A stretch of DNA of 64,000 nucleotides from Hahella sp. CCB-MM4 (lineage in GTDB: Bacteria; Pseudomonadota; Gammaproteobacteria; Pseudomonadales; Oleiphilaceae), in the NCBI RefSeq assembly GCF_002260525.1, contig NZ_MRYI01000015.1, positions 62,001 to 126,000 on the forward strand. The letters run 5' to 3'. Positions 30,027 to 38,796 of this stretch are shown piece by piece. The notes beneath the pieces were generated by a model, which saw nothing but the letters and a program-made list of their open reading frames with translations, had not been told where the DNA came from and did not search any database. Positions within the stretch are counted from its first letter, which is position 1, and every line of letters starts with the position of its first letter. The translations under genes were made by a program, and so were the position numbers.

Positions 30027-31112
30027 GTGAAAAAGAAAACAAACCGGTCATTTGCCCTATTTGGAGATAATGCAGGCATTCGATTCCTGCATATGCTTTC
30101 AGTCGCACTCATTATCCTGGGCAACAGCGATAGTCGGGCAGACTCCGATGTGCTTCATATACTCCAGTATCACCACATTGACACCCAGACCCCAAGATCC
30201 ACCTCGACGTCACCTTTGTTATTTGAAAAACATCTGATATATCTTGAAACCGAAGGGTATACCGTCGTCCGGCTTAGTGAGGCAATCAACACCTTGCGAC
30301 AAGGAGGCACACTACCGGATAAAGCCGTTGCCCTGACCTTCGATGACGGGTTTCTGAGCGTTTATAAGAACGCTTTTCCGATCATCAAACCTCACGGCTT
30401 TCCGTTCACCGTCTTTATCAATCCCGATGCCCTCGACATCGGCTCCACAGAGCATATGACCTGGCAGCAAGCAAAGGAACTCGTATCTGGAGGAGCTGAA
30501 TTTGGCAATCATTCGATTGGGCATATTCACATGATCGAGAAAGGCGCAGACGAATCTGCAGAAGCGTGGAAACGAAGAATCAGCGACAATATCCAAAAAG
30601 CAGAAAACCGAATTCAGGAACAACTTGGACAGTCCCTGAAAATGTTGGCCTATCCCTATGGAGAGTTCGACCTGGAATTGGTTCAACTGGTTCGGACACT
30701 TGGCTTTGTCGGACTGGGGCAGCAATCCGGCCCGGTCGGTACAGAGTCTGACTGGCAGACAGTCCCCCGGTTCCCATTACCCAATGACTATGGTGACATG
30801 GCCAGTCTCAGGGAGAAGCTAAAGACCCTCCCCCTCTACCCTAAAGAGATCAACCCGGAGTCCATTATTATCCATGAGCAAAACCCTCCGGTACTGGAGT
30901 TTAGGCCCACTAAGGCATCTCCGGGATCCATTTCCTGTTATGGATCAGGACAGGGGAAAATCGAAACTACCGTGGATGGGAATAGAGTAACTGTATCAGG
31001 CAACGCCGCTTTTCAGTCCCGCCGTTTCAGATATAACTGCACAGCCCCAGCAGGCTCCGGCCATTTTTACTGGCACTCCTTTCCATGGATCAACCCAGAG
31101 ATTTCGGACTAA
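30027..31112 (+). CDS. Exported polysaccharide deacetylase (carbohydrate esterase 4 family)
   Basis: A 361-residue NodB-like deacetylase. An N-terminal hydrophobic stretch (residues 17-36, IRFLHMLSVALIIL) acts as a signal peptide or anchor. The deacetylase domain carries motif 1 LTFDDGFLS (near residue 108) and motif 2 FGNHSIGHIHM (near residue 160) with the metal-binding Asp and His residues. YPYGEFD is motif 3. Residues 280-361 are a C-terminal beta-rich domain of unknown role with two cysteines. It may trim a poly-N-acetylglucosamine-like polymer or peptidoglycan. The start is a GTG, 18 bases after the J-domain gene. Confidence 0.88.
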   Translation: MKKKTNRSFALFGDNAGIRFLHMLSVALIILGNSDSRADSDVLHILQYHHIDTQTPRSTSTSPLLFEKHLIYLETEGYTVVRLSEAINTLRQGGTLPDKAVALTFDDGFLSVYKNAFPIIKPHGFPFTVFINPDALDIGSTEHMTWQQAKELVSGGAEFGNHSIGHIHMIEKGADESAEAWKRRISDNIQKAENRIQEQLGQSLKMLAYPYGEFDLELVQLVRTLGFVGLGQQSGPVGTESDWQTVPRFPLPNDYGDMASLREKLKTLPLYPKEINPESIIIHEQNPPVLEFRPTKASPGSISCYGSGQGKIETTVDGNRVTVSGNAAFQSRRFRYNCTAPAGSGHFYWHSFPWINPEISD

Positions 31113-31117
31113 GGTTT

Positions 31118-31147
31118 CAGGTACAGCCGATTATTCTGCTGTACCTG
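31118..31147. other. Hairpin at a convergent junction with the stop codon in its loop
   Basis: A perfect 9-base stem CAGGTACAG/CTGTACCTG encloses a 12-base loop that includes the stop codon (31131-31133) of the leftward MalM-like gene. No U-tract follows on either strand. Confidence 0.55.
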
Positions 31148-32393
31148 CCTTTGAAAGATGGACAATGCCCATACCGGCATGATTGAGGATAATCGGCTTG
31201 TCCTCAATCCCTTCAACCACGGTGCGCTTCCGCTCGTCTTCCTTTGTGGTAAAAATCACCAGATATCTGGAACTTGTCGGACTAACCTTGAAATACCCCT
31301 CCAGATATCCATATCTGAACCAGTTTTCTGGCTCGTAGACGTAAACAATGTCCTGGATAAGTCGTTGCGGCTTGAATTCACTATCCAACACCAATACCGA
31401 GGGATAAAAAACCTTGGGACCGGCATAGGTTCTGATCCCCAGAGTCAATTCTTCTTCTGTTTCAGGCAGCGTAATAATTCTCACCAGACTTGAACCAAGA
31501 CCAAACTGGTGGGAGTAATCTTTTTCATTGATTTCAAGCAGATTGCCCTCAGACAAATCAAGCTCCACCCGATCAAAAGTCTTTAAGGCTTCGCAACAAT
31601 GATCTGCCACAATATCGATCTCGCGCCTGTCTGATTCCAGTCCAAATAACTCAACGGCATAGGAATCCGCTTTCATTCCCGGAGTTACCCCTTCCAATAA
31701 CTGCTCATTGGCCACGACCTGAAAACTCTCGGGTAAAACAGGTTGCAGATTGGGTTCCGCACTTATCTCTGCATCTTCAGGATAAGGGATATTCCTGTAA
31801 CTGCCGTCTGAGTCTATAACGGTATAAAATCGTTGCGGTTTCGCTGGAGCAAAACCACCTGCAGCCAAATCTTCGGCATCCACGTAATCCTCACCTTCAA
31901 AGCGCCGTACGCTATGCGCAACACTGGATGGAGTGGAACCCTCTGGCTGAGAAGTGGCAGAAGAATTTACCCTTCCCTCACCTTCATTCTTGGCAACGTC
32001 ATGATCAGCAATCTTTGCCTTCCCTACGTCATTCTCCGCTTCATCATTTCCCTTGCTCACCTCAGGCACTGAAACCGTTTCAGCACTGACCTCAGAATGG
32101 TTTGCCTCAGAACCGGGCTCCGTTGGGCTATTCAGGGCGTCGCTATTCTTCTGCAGGGTCTTGGAGGAAGAGTTATCCAACTCAGCAGCGTGCTCCTGGA
32201 CGGTCGCGGGCTCAACCTTAGCAGTCGGCTCCGTTTTCCTGGTGACCGGTTCACGCTTTTTATCTGGCTCAGAAATCAGTGTATGGCGAACTTCTCCATT
32301 TTCATCAATCCAGGTGTAATAACGATCGGCATAGGCACAAATCGCAAAACTGGCGGAAATTAGGAGGAAAGTCAGGCGTGCAACTATTTTCAT
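31131..32393 (-). CDS. Periplasmic MalM-like protein with an N-terminal DUF4124-like segment
   Basis: A 420-residue exported protein. Residues 1-22 are a signal peptide ending ICAYA. Residues 23-45 (DRYYTWIDENGEVRHT) look like a DUF4124-type module. A long Glu/Ser/Pro-rich, disordered linker follows (residues 45-165), then a second similar strand (RFYTVIDSDGSYRNIPY). The C-terminal 150 residues resemble MalM, the maltose-operon periplasmic protein: VFYPSVLVLDSEFKP, LEGYFKVSP and RYLVIFTTKEDERKRT align with its carbohydrate-binding-like fold. It is the last gene of the four-gene envelope operon, 19 bases behind the FadL-family gene. A role in binding an envelope ligand is an inference. Confidence 0.78.
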   Translation of the reverse strand: MKIVARLTFLLISASFAICAYADRYYTWIDENGEVRHTLISEPDKKREPVTRKTEPTAKVEPATVQEHAAELDNSSSKTLQKNSDALNSPTEPGSEANHSEVSAETVSVPEVSKGNDEAENDVGKAKIADHDVAKNEGEGRVNSSATSQPEGSTPSSVAHSVRRFEGEDYVDAEDLAAGGFAPAKPQRFYTVIDSDGSYRNIPYPEDAEISAEPNLQPVLPESFQVVANEQLLEGVTPGMKADSYAVELFGLESDRREIDIVADHCCEALKTFDRVELDLSEGNLLEINEKDYSHQFGLGSSLVRIITLPETEEELTLGIRTYAGPKVFYPSVLVLDSEFKPQRLIQDIVYVYEPENWFRYGYLEGYFKVSPTSSRYLVIFTTKEDERKRTVVEGIEDKPIILNHAGMGIVHLSKAGTAE

Positions 32394-32412
32394 GAACGAC
32401 TAATGTTTCATA

Positions 32413-34032
32413 TCAGAACTGCGTGCGGAATGAAAAACCAAAGGTAATCACCTTTAGATTCGTTTCAACATCCACACCGGCGTATGGGTTGTAGGCAATA
32501 TTCTGGATATCAGTGGAGTTTACGTTATCACTGGTTCCTGCAGGAATATACTCCCAACTTCTGAGATAACTCAGATGAAAATCCAACACCGTATCCCGAT
32601 CCCACTGATAGCTTAAACCTGTTCCATAGCGAACGGTATCATTAAGAGGGTTCAGAGAGTCCCGACGTTCATCTCGAATTGGCGAGTTACGAAACTCGAC
32701 ACCAAGCCGCAGATCAAGACGGCTGGTAATATGCTGCTCCAGCCCCACTCCCCAGTTCCATACATCTTTATAATCCAGTGGAATTTTCAATGTATTGGTG
32801 GTGGCATTGGTGCTCAGCAACCGGGCAGCTCCAAGAAACTCCAGGTCCCGGTCAAATTTCAGCAGGAAGGCATCCCACTCACTATAGTCTGTCCACCCTA
32901 CGTCCATATTAAGAGTGAGAAGGTGATTCAGCTTGACGCTGACACCAGTTTGGAAATGCTGCGGATGAGTCAGATCTATAGACAGATTTCCATATTCACG
33001 AGGCACACCGGATGGAAGACTGAAAATCCCAGAAGTAATAGCCCCAATAACGGACCCGTTAAAGCCCTGCCAGAACCCGGCCCAATCGTCGGTATACCTT
33101 AAATCGTAGGTGCCCTTCATGTGCATATCCGATTCACTCTGGTAACTCGCGCCCCATGCGAACCAATCTGTCGGCTCCCAAAGCACCCCCACGTGATACT
33201 TCGGTGAAATCGTCTCCTGAACCTGGATACTCAGACCACCAATATCGTCCCATGGACCAATGTTCCCGCCACACACGTTTAAGAAAGGACCAATGGACAC
33301 CCCACCAGATTCACAGTCAAAAGCCTCCTGAACCTGCTCTGCAAAACCTAAAAGCAGGTTAGGTGCCCGAAGATAGGTGTCCATAGCCAATGCCTGATGG
33401 GAAAACATGATGCCTGCCCCGACTGACCATTCATCATTAATTTCATAGCCAAAGGAAGGCGAAAGATAGGTAAAGCGCTGCAACGCCAGTGACTTTCCAA
33501 GATAGCGCGCCGGGTCATCTTTCTTCCGGTAGTACCCCACCACGTCCGGACCGTAAATAAAATTACCAAAGGTAAACTTTGATCCGGGAGAGTTTATGGT
33601 AAATCCCACTGTGGGAAGCAAGCCTGGTCCCTTAGGCAATCTCTGCAGTCCATATCCCGGTACGTATATCGCCAGAGTACCGGTTCGACTGCGCGCCAGA
33701 TTGTCGCCGTTAAAGATAGGATCATTCTCGATCCCATCGATGTTAAATACGGAATAATCATCAGGCGCGTGAAAATCAGTCTGAAAATTAAACACGATAT
33801 TGGTAACACCCACTTCCAGCTGCCGACCTTTTAATTTGGCCAGTCCCGCAGGATTGTAGTGGATTGAGGCGACACCGGGAGGATCAGCGGTAACCGCATT
33901 GCCAAGAGCTGTGGCCTTGGAATCGATCACCAGGTTCTGTGACAGCTGTCCCCATGTCTGACTACTCGAAAGGGCTAGTGCGCACGCCCATCCCAGAAGC
34001 TTGAGTTGTCTGCTTACTGACGAAGTCATCAT
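32413..34032 (-). CDS. FadL/OmpP1/TodX family outer-membrane channel
   Basis: A 539-residue outer-membrane beta-barrel with an N-terminal signal peptide (residues 1-28, ALALSSSQTWG). The hatch-domain motif ADPPGVASIHYNPAGLAKLKG near residues 48-68 is the FadL-family signature. The chain ends in Phe (SFRTQF), the usual recognition signal for barrel assembly. The family moves long-chain fatty acids, alkanes or aromatics across the outer membrane. It sits between the coiled-coil barrel gene (26 bases) and the MalM-like gene (19 bases), so it works with them rather than with fadBA. Its hydrophobic substrate is not known. Confidence 0.9.
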   Translation of the reverse strand: MMTSSVSRQLKLLGWACALALSSSQTWGQLSQNLVIDSKATALGNAVTADPPGVASIHYNPAGLAKLKGRQLEVGVTNIVFNFQTDFHAPDDYSVFNIDGIENDPIFNGDNLARSRTGTLAIYVPGYGLQRLPKGPGLLPTVGFTINSPGSKFTFGNFIYGPDVVGYYRKKDDPARYLGKSLALQRFTYLSPSFGYEINDEWSVGAGIMFSHQALAMDTYLRAPNLLLGFAEQVQEAFDCESGGVSIGPFLNVCGGNIGPWDDIGGLSIQVQETISPKYHVGVLWEPTDWFAWGASYQSESDMHMKGTYDLRYTDDWAGFWQGFNGSVIGAITSGIFSLPSGVPREYGNLSIDLTHPQHFQTGVSVKLNHLLTLNMDVGWTDYSEWDAFLLKFDRDLEFLGAARLLSTNATTNTLKIPLDYKDVWNWGVGLEQHITSRLDLRLGVEFRNSPIRDERRDSLNPLNDTVRYGTGLSYQWDRDTVLDFHLSYLRSWEYIPAGTSDNVNSTDIQNIAYNPYAGVDVETNLKVITFGFSFRTQF

Positions 34033-34058
34033 AACCCCATTGTTCTTCCAGGATGATC

Positions 34059-35072
34059 TTATTCTTCTTTAAGGCCGGCGATATTAATCGGTATTGAAAC
34101 CCCCATGGTAACGTCGGGGGAATCTTCTGTGAGTCCAAAGCCGACAGATGTGTTAATGATCTTGGTATCACTCACCCTGATACCCAAGGCAAAGCTCATT
34201 AAACTGCTGACCTGATCCTGTACGACAGATTCGATCCCTCCCCTGAACCTCAGTATTGTTTCATCAGAATAACTGAACTGAGATGAAACACTTAATGACA
34301 CGTCATACGAAAGTGCATAAGAGAAACCGGCAGAGAGAGACAGGGAATTTGCCGGTTCCACTTCCGTCAACACCGTCCCTCCCCTGACTTGATTGAGCTC
34401 TTCCTCTTTCAACGGGTAGCTGAGGCTGACAGAACTGAAAATGATGACCGGATCCAACACCTTGGAGAAACTGCCACCCACACTGAAAGAGTAATAGCCG
34501 CTCCCTGTAGAAAGCTGGCGGTTAACATCTATCTCGTATGGACTGACACCTGTCTTTGATTTGAAAGTGCCGAACACCGTATATGAAGGCTTTCCGGGAA
34601 CGTAGGCAAAAGGCTGCCAACGGGTCGTCAGGGATATGTCACCAAACTCTGTGGCATTGAGTTCAGACTGAGTATCGTACTTGGCAACCAATGGCACACG
34701 AGTGGACAACGTCAGGTTATCCAACAGACCATAATCAAATGAAAACGAGTTGGTAAAAGTATGCTGAGCGGAAGGAGTAATATCGAAATTTCTGAAGCGC
34801 CCCTCAACCACGTCGATATCCAGACGCTGATCTCCGAAGTAACTGTAGTCGAAGCCATAGGTAAGCGACATTTTTCCCCTTTTTAGCAGGGAATAATTCT
34901 TTTCAGCTGCCTGGAAAACCTCTTCAAGCTGCTTAGCTGAATCGGCATCTTCATCCTGTTTGGTTAATGCTTCACGGGCTTTATCCACACTACTCTCGTC
35001 TGCGGCATTTGTGTGGAAGGCGCCTGATAATGTCAGCGCAAAACATATGCTGGATACAACCCAACGCTTCAT
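34059..35072 (-). CDS. Outer-membrane beta-barrel protein with N-terminal coiled coil (FapF-like / MetA-degradation transporter type)
   Basis: A 337-residue outer-membrane protein. Residues 1-23 form a signal peptide (CFALTLSGAFHTNA). Residues 25-60 are a charged helical segment with coiled-coil character (AREALTKQDEDADSAKQLEEV). The rest is an amphipathic barrel with alternating strands (GFDYSYFGD, FSFDYGLLDNLTLSTRVPLVAKYD). This layout of short coiled coil plus barrel is that of FapF, the pore that exports functional amyloid in Pseudomonas, and also of phenol-degradation transporters. A C39-type peptidase gene precedes it by 30 bases, as FapD pairs with FapF. The likeness is by architecture, not by a database search. 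Confidence 0.75.
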   Translation of the reverse strand: MKRWVVSSICFALTLSGAFHTNAADESSVDKAREALTKQDEDADSAKQLEEVFQAAEKNYSLLKRGKMSLTYGFDYSYFGDQRLDIDVVEGRFRNFDITPSAQHTFTNSFSFDYGLLDNLTLSTRVPLVAKYDTQSELNATEFGDISLTTRWQPFAYVPGKPSYTVFGTFKSKTGVSPYEIDVNRQLSTGSGYYSFSVGGSFSKVLDPVIIFSSVSLSYPLKEEELNQVRGGTVLTEVEPANSLSLSAGFSYALSYDVSLSVSSQFSYSDETILRFRGGIESVVQDQVSSLMSFALGIRVSDTKIINTSVGFGLTEDSPDVTMGVSIPINIAGLKEE

Positions 35073-35102
35073 CAGCTATCCCTTATTCTTCTTGATATCC
35101 GG

Positions 35103-35912
35103 TTAGTTGCGCTTGTAGTGCAACCTTTTTGTTGTATTGTTAACGCTACCGTCTGCGTTGTTTTTAAGAGCTTCAAGCGTATTCTGAATCCGAAACTCCA
35201 GCGCTTCGTGGAATACAGGAAATTCTCGGTACGCGTTCAGCGTGAACGTCTGCTCGTCCACAAACCTCATATCCTCTTCACGAAGCTCAAGACCATCGAC
35301 AGGTTTGGTATTACCTGGAAATACAATAAAGAGAACGTTTTGGTCCCAATGCTCCTTAAACAGCTCAATAGTGAATGTGGTATTCCCCAACGACGGGTCA
35401 GCGATAAATACCCGTCCATCTCGAATAGCCCGCACAACCACAAAATGTTTAAAGCCCCCATACCTGATGGGAACAATGGCCGGATGATCGAGCTCCATCA
35501 AATCCTCAATTTCGGCGCGGAATCCGCCGGAGGGATACCCTAAAGCCGTCACCAGCCGCTTGAAGTCAAGCATTGAGAATCCCCGCCGCTCAACGATTCT
35601 TTCCGCATCCCCGTAGTGAAGCAGACCTTCCATTATCTGGCGCTCTTCAAACGTACGCCCGAGATAATGCTCCAGCACGGTAGTCAGTGCCGCTGATCCA
35701 CAACTGTAGTCATATGCCTGATGGGTGATATTCCGGAATTTCTGCTCTTTGACGGGCTCCACAAGCGTGTCGTAGCGCACGAACGCACGTTGGTCCATGC
35801 CAGTGGACAGAGCTTCCTGATAAACCACGACCCCTTTCTTGAACGGTTCGGTGATCGTCGCCTCATTCGCCATGTGAAATGTCAGCAGAGAGCCGGCAAG
35901 GATTAATAACAT
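35103..35912 (-). CDS. Periplasmic C39-type cysteine peptidase (FapD-like)
   Basis: A 269-residue papain-like peptidase. A short hydrophobic N-terminus (MLLILAGSLLTFHMA) acts as a signal. The active site is visible: Cys71 in YDYSCGSAALTTVL, His156 in GFKHFVVVRAI and Asp172 in IADPSLG, the C39 order Cys-His-Asp. Family members cleave leader peptides of exported substrates; the stand-alone kind such as FapD works in the periplasm beside an outer-membrane pore. It is the first gene of the four-gene leftward operon. A substrate with a cleavable leader is not visible next to it. The C-terminal 70 residues are an extension after the peptidase domain. Confidence 0.85.
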   Translation of the reverse strand: MLLILAGSLLTFHMANEATITEPFKKGVVVYQEALSTGMDQRAFVRYDTLVEPVKEQKFRNITHQAYDYSCGSAALTTVLEHYLGRTFEERQIMEGLLHYGDAERIVERRGFSMLDFKRLVTALGYPSGGFRAEIEDLMELDHPAIVPIRYGGFKHFVVVRAIRDGRVFIADPSLGNTTFTIELFKEHWDQNVLFIVFPGNTKPVDGLELREEDMRFVDEQTFTLNAYREFPVFHEALEFRIQNTLEALKNNADGSVNNTTKRLHYKRN

Positions 35913-36130
35913 ACGTTATCGACTCGATTGTCCTACAAATAAATCAAAAGCCACGTAACTGTTTGTAAACTAAAGATACAGTATTTAAATAACAGGTAAA
36001 GATAACCAGTACACAATTCTTTGCAAGCTGACAGTCTCTTCAGCTCAGTCAAATACCTGAATGTGAGCCAGTGCAAATTTGCTGAAAATTACCTTGCCCA
36101 CCAGGAGTCCGGTACATTTGGCTGCACCAA

Positions 36131-36162
36131 TAAAAAAGGCCCAAACCGTAGTTCGAGCCTTT
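36131..36162 (-). terminator. Terminator downstream of ppiD
   Basis: On the minus strand an AAAGGC/GCCTTT-based imperfect stem is followed by a T6 run, 25 bases past the ppiD stop codon. Confidence 0.75.
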
Positions 36163-36186
36163 CTGTTTTCATGCAGGCATCAAGCT

Positions 36187-38046
36187 TTATAGCCGCTTGA
36201 TATCTGCATTGTTCTGCAACATCGAATCAAAAGACTCAAAGTCTTTACTACCGAGGCGGTTTGCCAGGAAAGACATATAAGTCTTTTTCTCAGTATCTGT
36301 AAGCTCTTCCGTACCATTATCGACGGACTTCAGTGCCACCACGATGAAGCCGGCATCCGTTTCAAATTTCTGTACAACAGGCTCAGAACCATTTGGCACC
36401 GGCATTTTGAAAGCAAACGCCGTGGCTTCCCCGTACCCGGGATTACCCCTGCGCACATCCTCGGCGGTTGACCAGTCGTCACCGCTAGTCTCACCCTTAG
36501 AAGCCGCCTGAACAACCTGATCAACTTCTTCGTTCACCTGCTCCTTGGCTTTCTCCAGGGCAAGCTTATTCGCAATGCCTTTAGAAACATCTTCCAGCGG
36601 CCGAATCATTGATGGGATCAATTCGTTCTTACGAACAACCACCAGAGTATCACGACCTACCTCTACAACTTCACTGTTATGATCATTCTTCAGAACGTCA
36701 TCAGAGAATACCTGCTGCAACACAGCCGGGTTGGAAAACACTCCTTCCCCGCCATCTTTTGAGAAAGGCTTGCTGGTTTTAACTTCCAGCCCGAGCTCAT
36801 CTGCTGGCCCTTTCAGATCCAATGCACTGTATGTGATATCTGTCAGCTCAGTGGAAAGCTCAACAAAACGCGATTCTGATTTTTCGTTTTGCAACTTTGC
36901 CACGATACGATCTCTGGATTCTTCCAGAGTGGGCGGCTCCTGTTTGGTAACATCGACAAGCTTGATAATGTGATAACCGTAGTCTGTTTTAACAGGCGCT
37001 GAGACTTCACCTTTGTTCATTGAGAACAGTGCTTCTTCAAACTCCGGAACAAAAGCTCCTTTGCCTGCAAACCCCAGATCTCCACCTTCCTGGGCTGAAC
37101 CGAGATCATCGGATACTTCTTTTGCCACGGTGGCAAAATCTTCACCGTCAGCCAGACGTTTAGCCACTGCATTAATTTTTTCCAGTGCCTGCTCGTCTGA
37201 TACGGTATCGGAAGTCTCAACCAGGATATGAGCGCCCCGGCGCTGTTCCTCAGACTTGAAGCTGCTTACTTCTTCATCGTATGCCTGCTTAACTTCATCG
37301 TCAGTAACTTGAATATCCTTGGCCAGATCTTCTTTCTTAACCTCGATATAGTTAACGACAACCCGCTCAGGTAAACGGAATTCTTCCTGGTGATCATTGT
37401 AATAGGCTTCTGTCTCGGAAGCCGGGACCTCAATCCCTTCAGCAACTGCTGCTGCATCCATCACCTTATAATCGAAAGTTCTCTTCTGCCTTTCGATCTT
37501 CAACAGCCCTACCAGCTCTTGATCGATAACAAATGACGACTGGGCAATTGCCATTCGCATTTGATTAATCATCAGATCTTTCTTTAGCTGCTCCCTGAAC
37601 TCCAACGGGTTCATACCGATGTTACGCAATACAGCCAGGAACTGATCCCGGTTGAATTTGCCTTCCACCTGTGCGGCTGGCCATTGAAGTATGAAATTCT
37701 CGACTGTGGAATCAGAAATTGCCATGTCCTTGTTGACGGCACTCTGAAGTCGTACTTCTCTTGAGATAAGGTCAGTCAGGGTTGCACTACGGATAGCATT
37801 TTCATCGATCAGACTGGGATCATAGTTCTCCCCCATCTGATTGATCACCTGGCGCCTTCTAAGCTCCAGTTGACGCTGAAAATTTGCTTCGGTAATAGAT
37901 TCGCCGTTTACACTTGCAACTTCCGGCTCCCCGCTCAGTCCACCGACGATTGACTCAACTCCAAAGAGTGCAAAAGTCAGGACAATCAGTCCCACAATAA
38001 TTTTTGCGATAGTTCCCTGAGCATTATCGCGAATGTTCTGAAGCAT
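36187..38046 (-). CDS. ppiD: Peptidyl-prolyl cis-trans isomerase PpiD (SurA-like periplasmic chaperone)
   Basis: A 619-residue inner-membrane chaperone that faces the periplasm and works at the Sec translocon on emerging outer-membrane proteins. One transmembrane helix at residues 15-35 (IAKIIVGLIVLTFALFGV) follows a short cytoplasmic tail. A SurA_N-type helical region comes next, then a parvulin domain (residues 263-362; RGAHILVETSD ... GGDLGFAGKGAFVPEFE). A second SurA-like region completes the chain. It follows hupB and tRNA-Asp, the order found in E. coli and pseudomonads (lon-hupB-ppiD). Nothing is unusual. Confidence 0.95.
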   Translation of the reverse strand: MLQNIRDNAQGTIAKIIVGLIVLTFALFGVESIVGGLSGEPEVASVNGESITEANFQRQLELRRRQVINQMGENYDPSLIDENAIRSATLTDLISREVRLQSAVNKDMAISDSTVENFILQWPAAQVEGKFNRDQFLAVLRNIGMNPLEFREQLKKDLMINQMRMAIAQSSFVIDQELVGLLKIERQKRTFDYKVMDAAAVAEGIEVPASETEAYYNDHQEEFRLPERVVVNYIEVKKEDLAKDIQVTDDEVKQAYDEEVSSFKSEEQRRGAHILVETSDTVSDEQALEKINAVAKRLADGEDFATVAKEVSDDLGSAQEGGDLGFAGKGAFVPEFEEALFSMNKGEVSAPVKTDYGYHIIKLVDVTKQEPPTLEESRDRIVAKLQNEKSESRFVELSTELTDITYSALDLKGPADELGLEVKTSKPFSKDGGEGVFSNPAVLQQVFSDDVLKNDHNSEVVEVGRDTLVVVRKNELIPSMIRPLEDVSKGIANKLALEKAKEQVNEEVDQVVQAASKGETSGDDWSTAEDVRRGNPGYGEATAFAFKMPVPNGSEPVVQKFETDAGFIVVALKSVDNGTEELTDTEKKTYMSFLANRLGSKDFESFDSMLQNNADIKRL

Positions 38047-38181
38047 GCGCCCCTCTTAATTCCTGCACTACGATTCAATAATTATTATTTCTAATTAGCC
38101 AACACCCTGTCAGACAAATTTAATATTCGCCTAATAGCTTACTGCTGACCGATTGAGAAACCATTAAACAACATATGAAAA

Positions 38182-38201
38182 AAGGCGCTCAAAGGCGCCT
38201 T
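38182..38201 (-). terminator. Terminator after tRNA-Asp
   Basis: On the minus strand AAGGCGC/GCGCCTT with a 6-base loop is followed by TTTTTTCAT. It ends just 7 bases past the tRNA 3' end, so it likely terminates a hupB-tRNA-Asp transcript. Confidence 0.85.
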
Positions 38202-38207
38202 GGATCT

Positions 38208-38284
38208 TGGCGGAGCGGACGGGACTCGAACCCGCGACCCCCGGCGTGACAGGCCGGTATTCTAACCAGCTGAACTACCGCTCC
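38208..38284 (-). tRNA. tRNA-Asp (anticodon GTC)
   Basis: A 77-base gene with encoded CCA. Acceptor GGAGCGG pairs with CCGCTCC, the anticodon loop is CTGTCAC and the T-loop is TTCGAGT. It starts only 31 bases after the hupB stop codon, with no evident promoter of its own. Confidence 0.98.
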
Positions 38285-38315
38285 CTAGTGCTCGATAGAC
38301 CCTTGGGTCTACCTA

Positions 38316-38588
38316 CTAGTTAACTGCATCTTTCAGAGCTTTACCTGCTTTAAAGCTGGGAACTTTAGCGGCAGCAATGTTAATGGTAGCGCCGGTTTGT
38401 GGGTTACGACCAGTACGGGCAGCGCGCTCTTTAACAGAAAACGTACCAAAACCGATCAAGGTAACCTGTTCACCTTTTTTTAATGCATCAGTAACTGATT
38501 CAACGACAGCATCAAGTGCGCGACCAGCAGCCGCTTTTGAGATGTCTGCAGATGCAGCAACAGCATCAATCAATTCCGATTTATTCAC
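38316..38588 (-). CDS. hupB: DNA-binding protein HU-beta
   Basis: Nucleoid-associated histone-like protein of 90 residues that bends DNA as a dimer. The whole family pattern is present: [41 protein letters not shown] (with the DNA-intercalating Asn-Pro at the arm tip) and [16 protein letters not shown]. An AAGGGG ribosome binding site precedes the ATG. It lies downstream of lon in the usual order and upstream of tRNA-Asp and ppiD. A short TAGACCC/GGGTCTA hairpin between hupB and the tRNA has no U-tract. Confidence 0.98.
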   Translation of the reverse strand: MNKSELIDAVAASADISKAAAGRALDAVVESVTDALKKGEQVTLIGFGTFSVKERAARTGRNPQTGATINIAAAKVPSFKAGKALKDAVN

Positions 38589-38716
38589 ACTAAACCCCTT
38601 AAGATAATTATGAATTGATTAATTGACTGGTGATGAAGGAATACAGGTGTAACTTCACACTAATAATATATTAAATGTGAGTACATCCCTTTTTTCTTCT
38701 TCTATCTTATATGACC

Positions 38717-38739
38717 GGCAGCCCTTACGGGGCGCTGCC
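38717..38739. other. GC-rich hairpin between lon and hupB
   Basis: GGCAGC and GCTGCC pair around a GC-rich inner segment, in the 208-base gap upstream of hupB. It lacks a U-tract, so it may be part of the hupB control region or a Rho-dependent end of lon. Confidence 0.45.
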
Positions 38740-38796
38740 TGACAACGCGATCATTTATACCAACAGCGGTAAAACCGTGTCAAGCGCGATCTCGCG

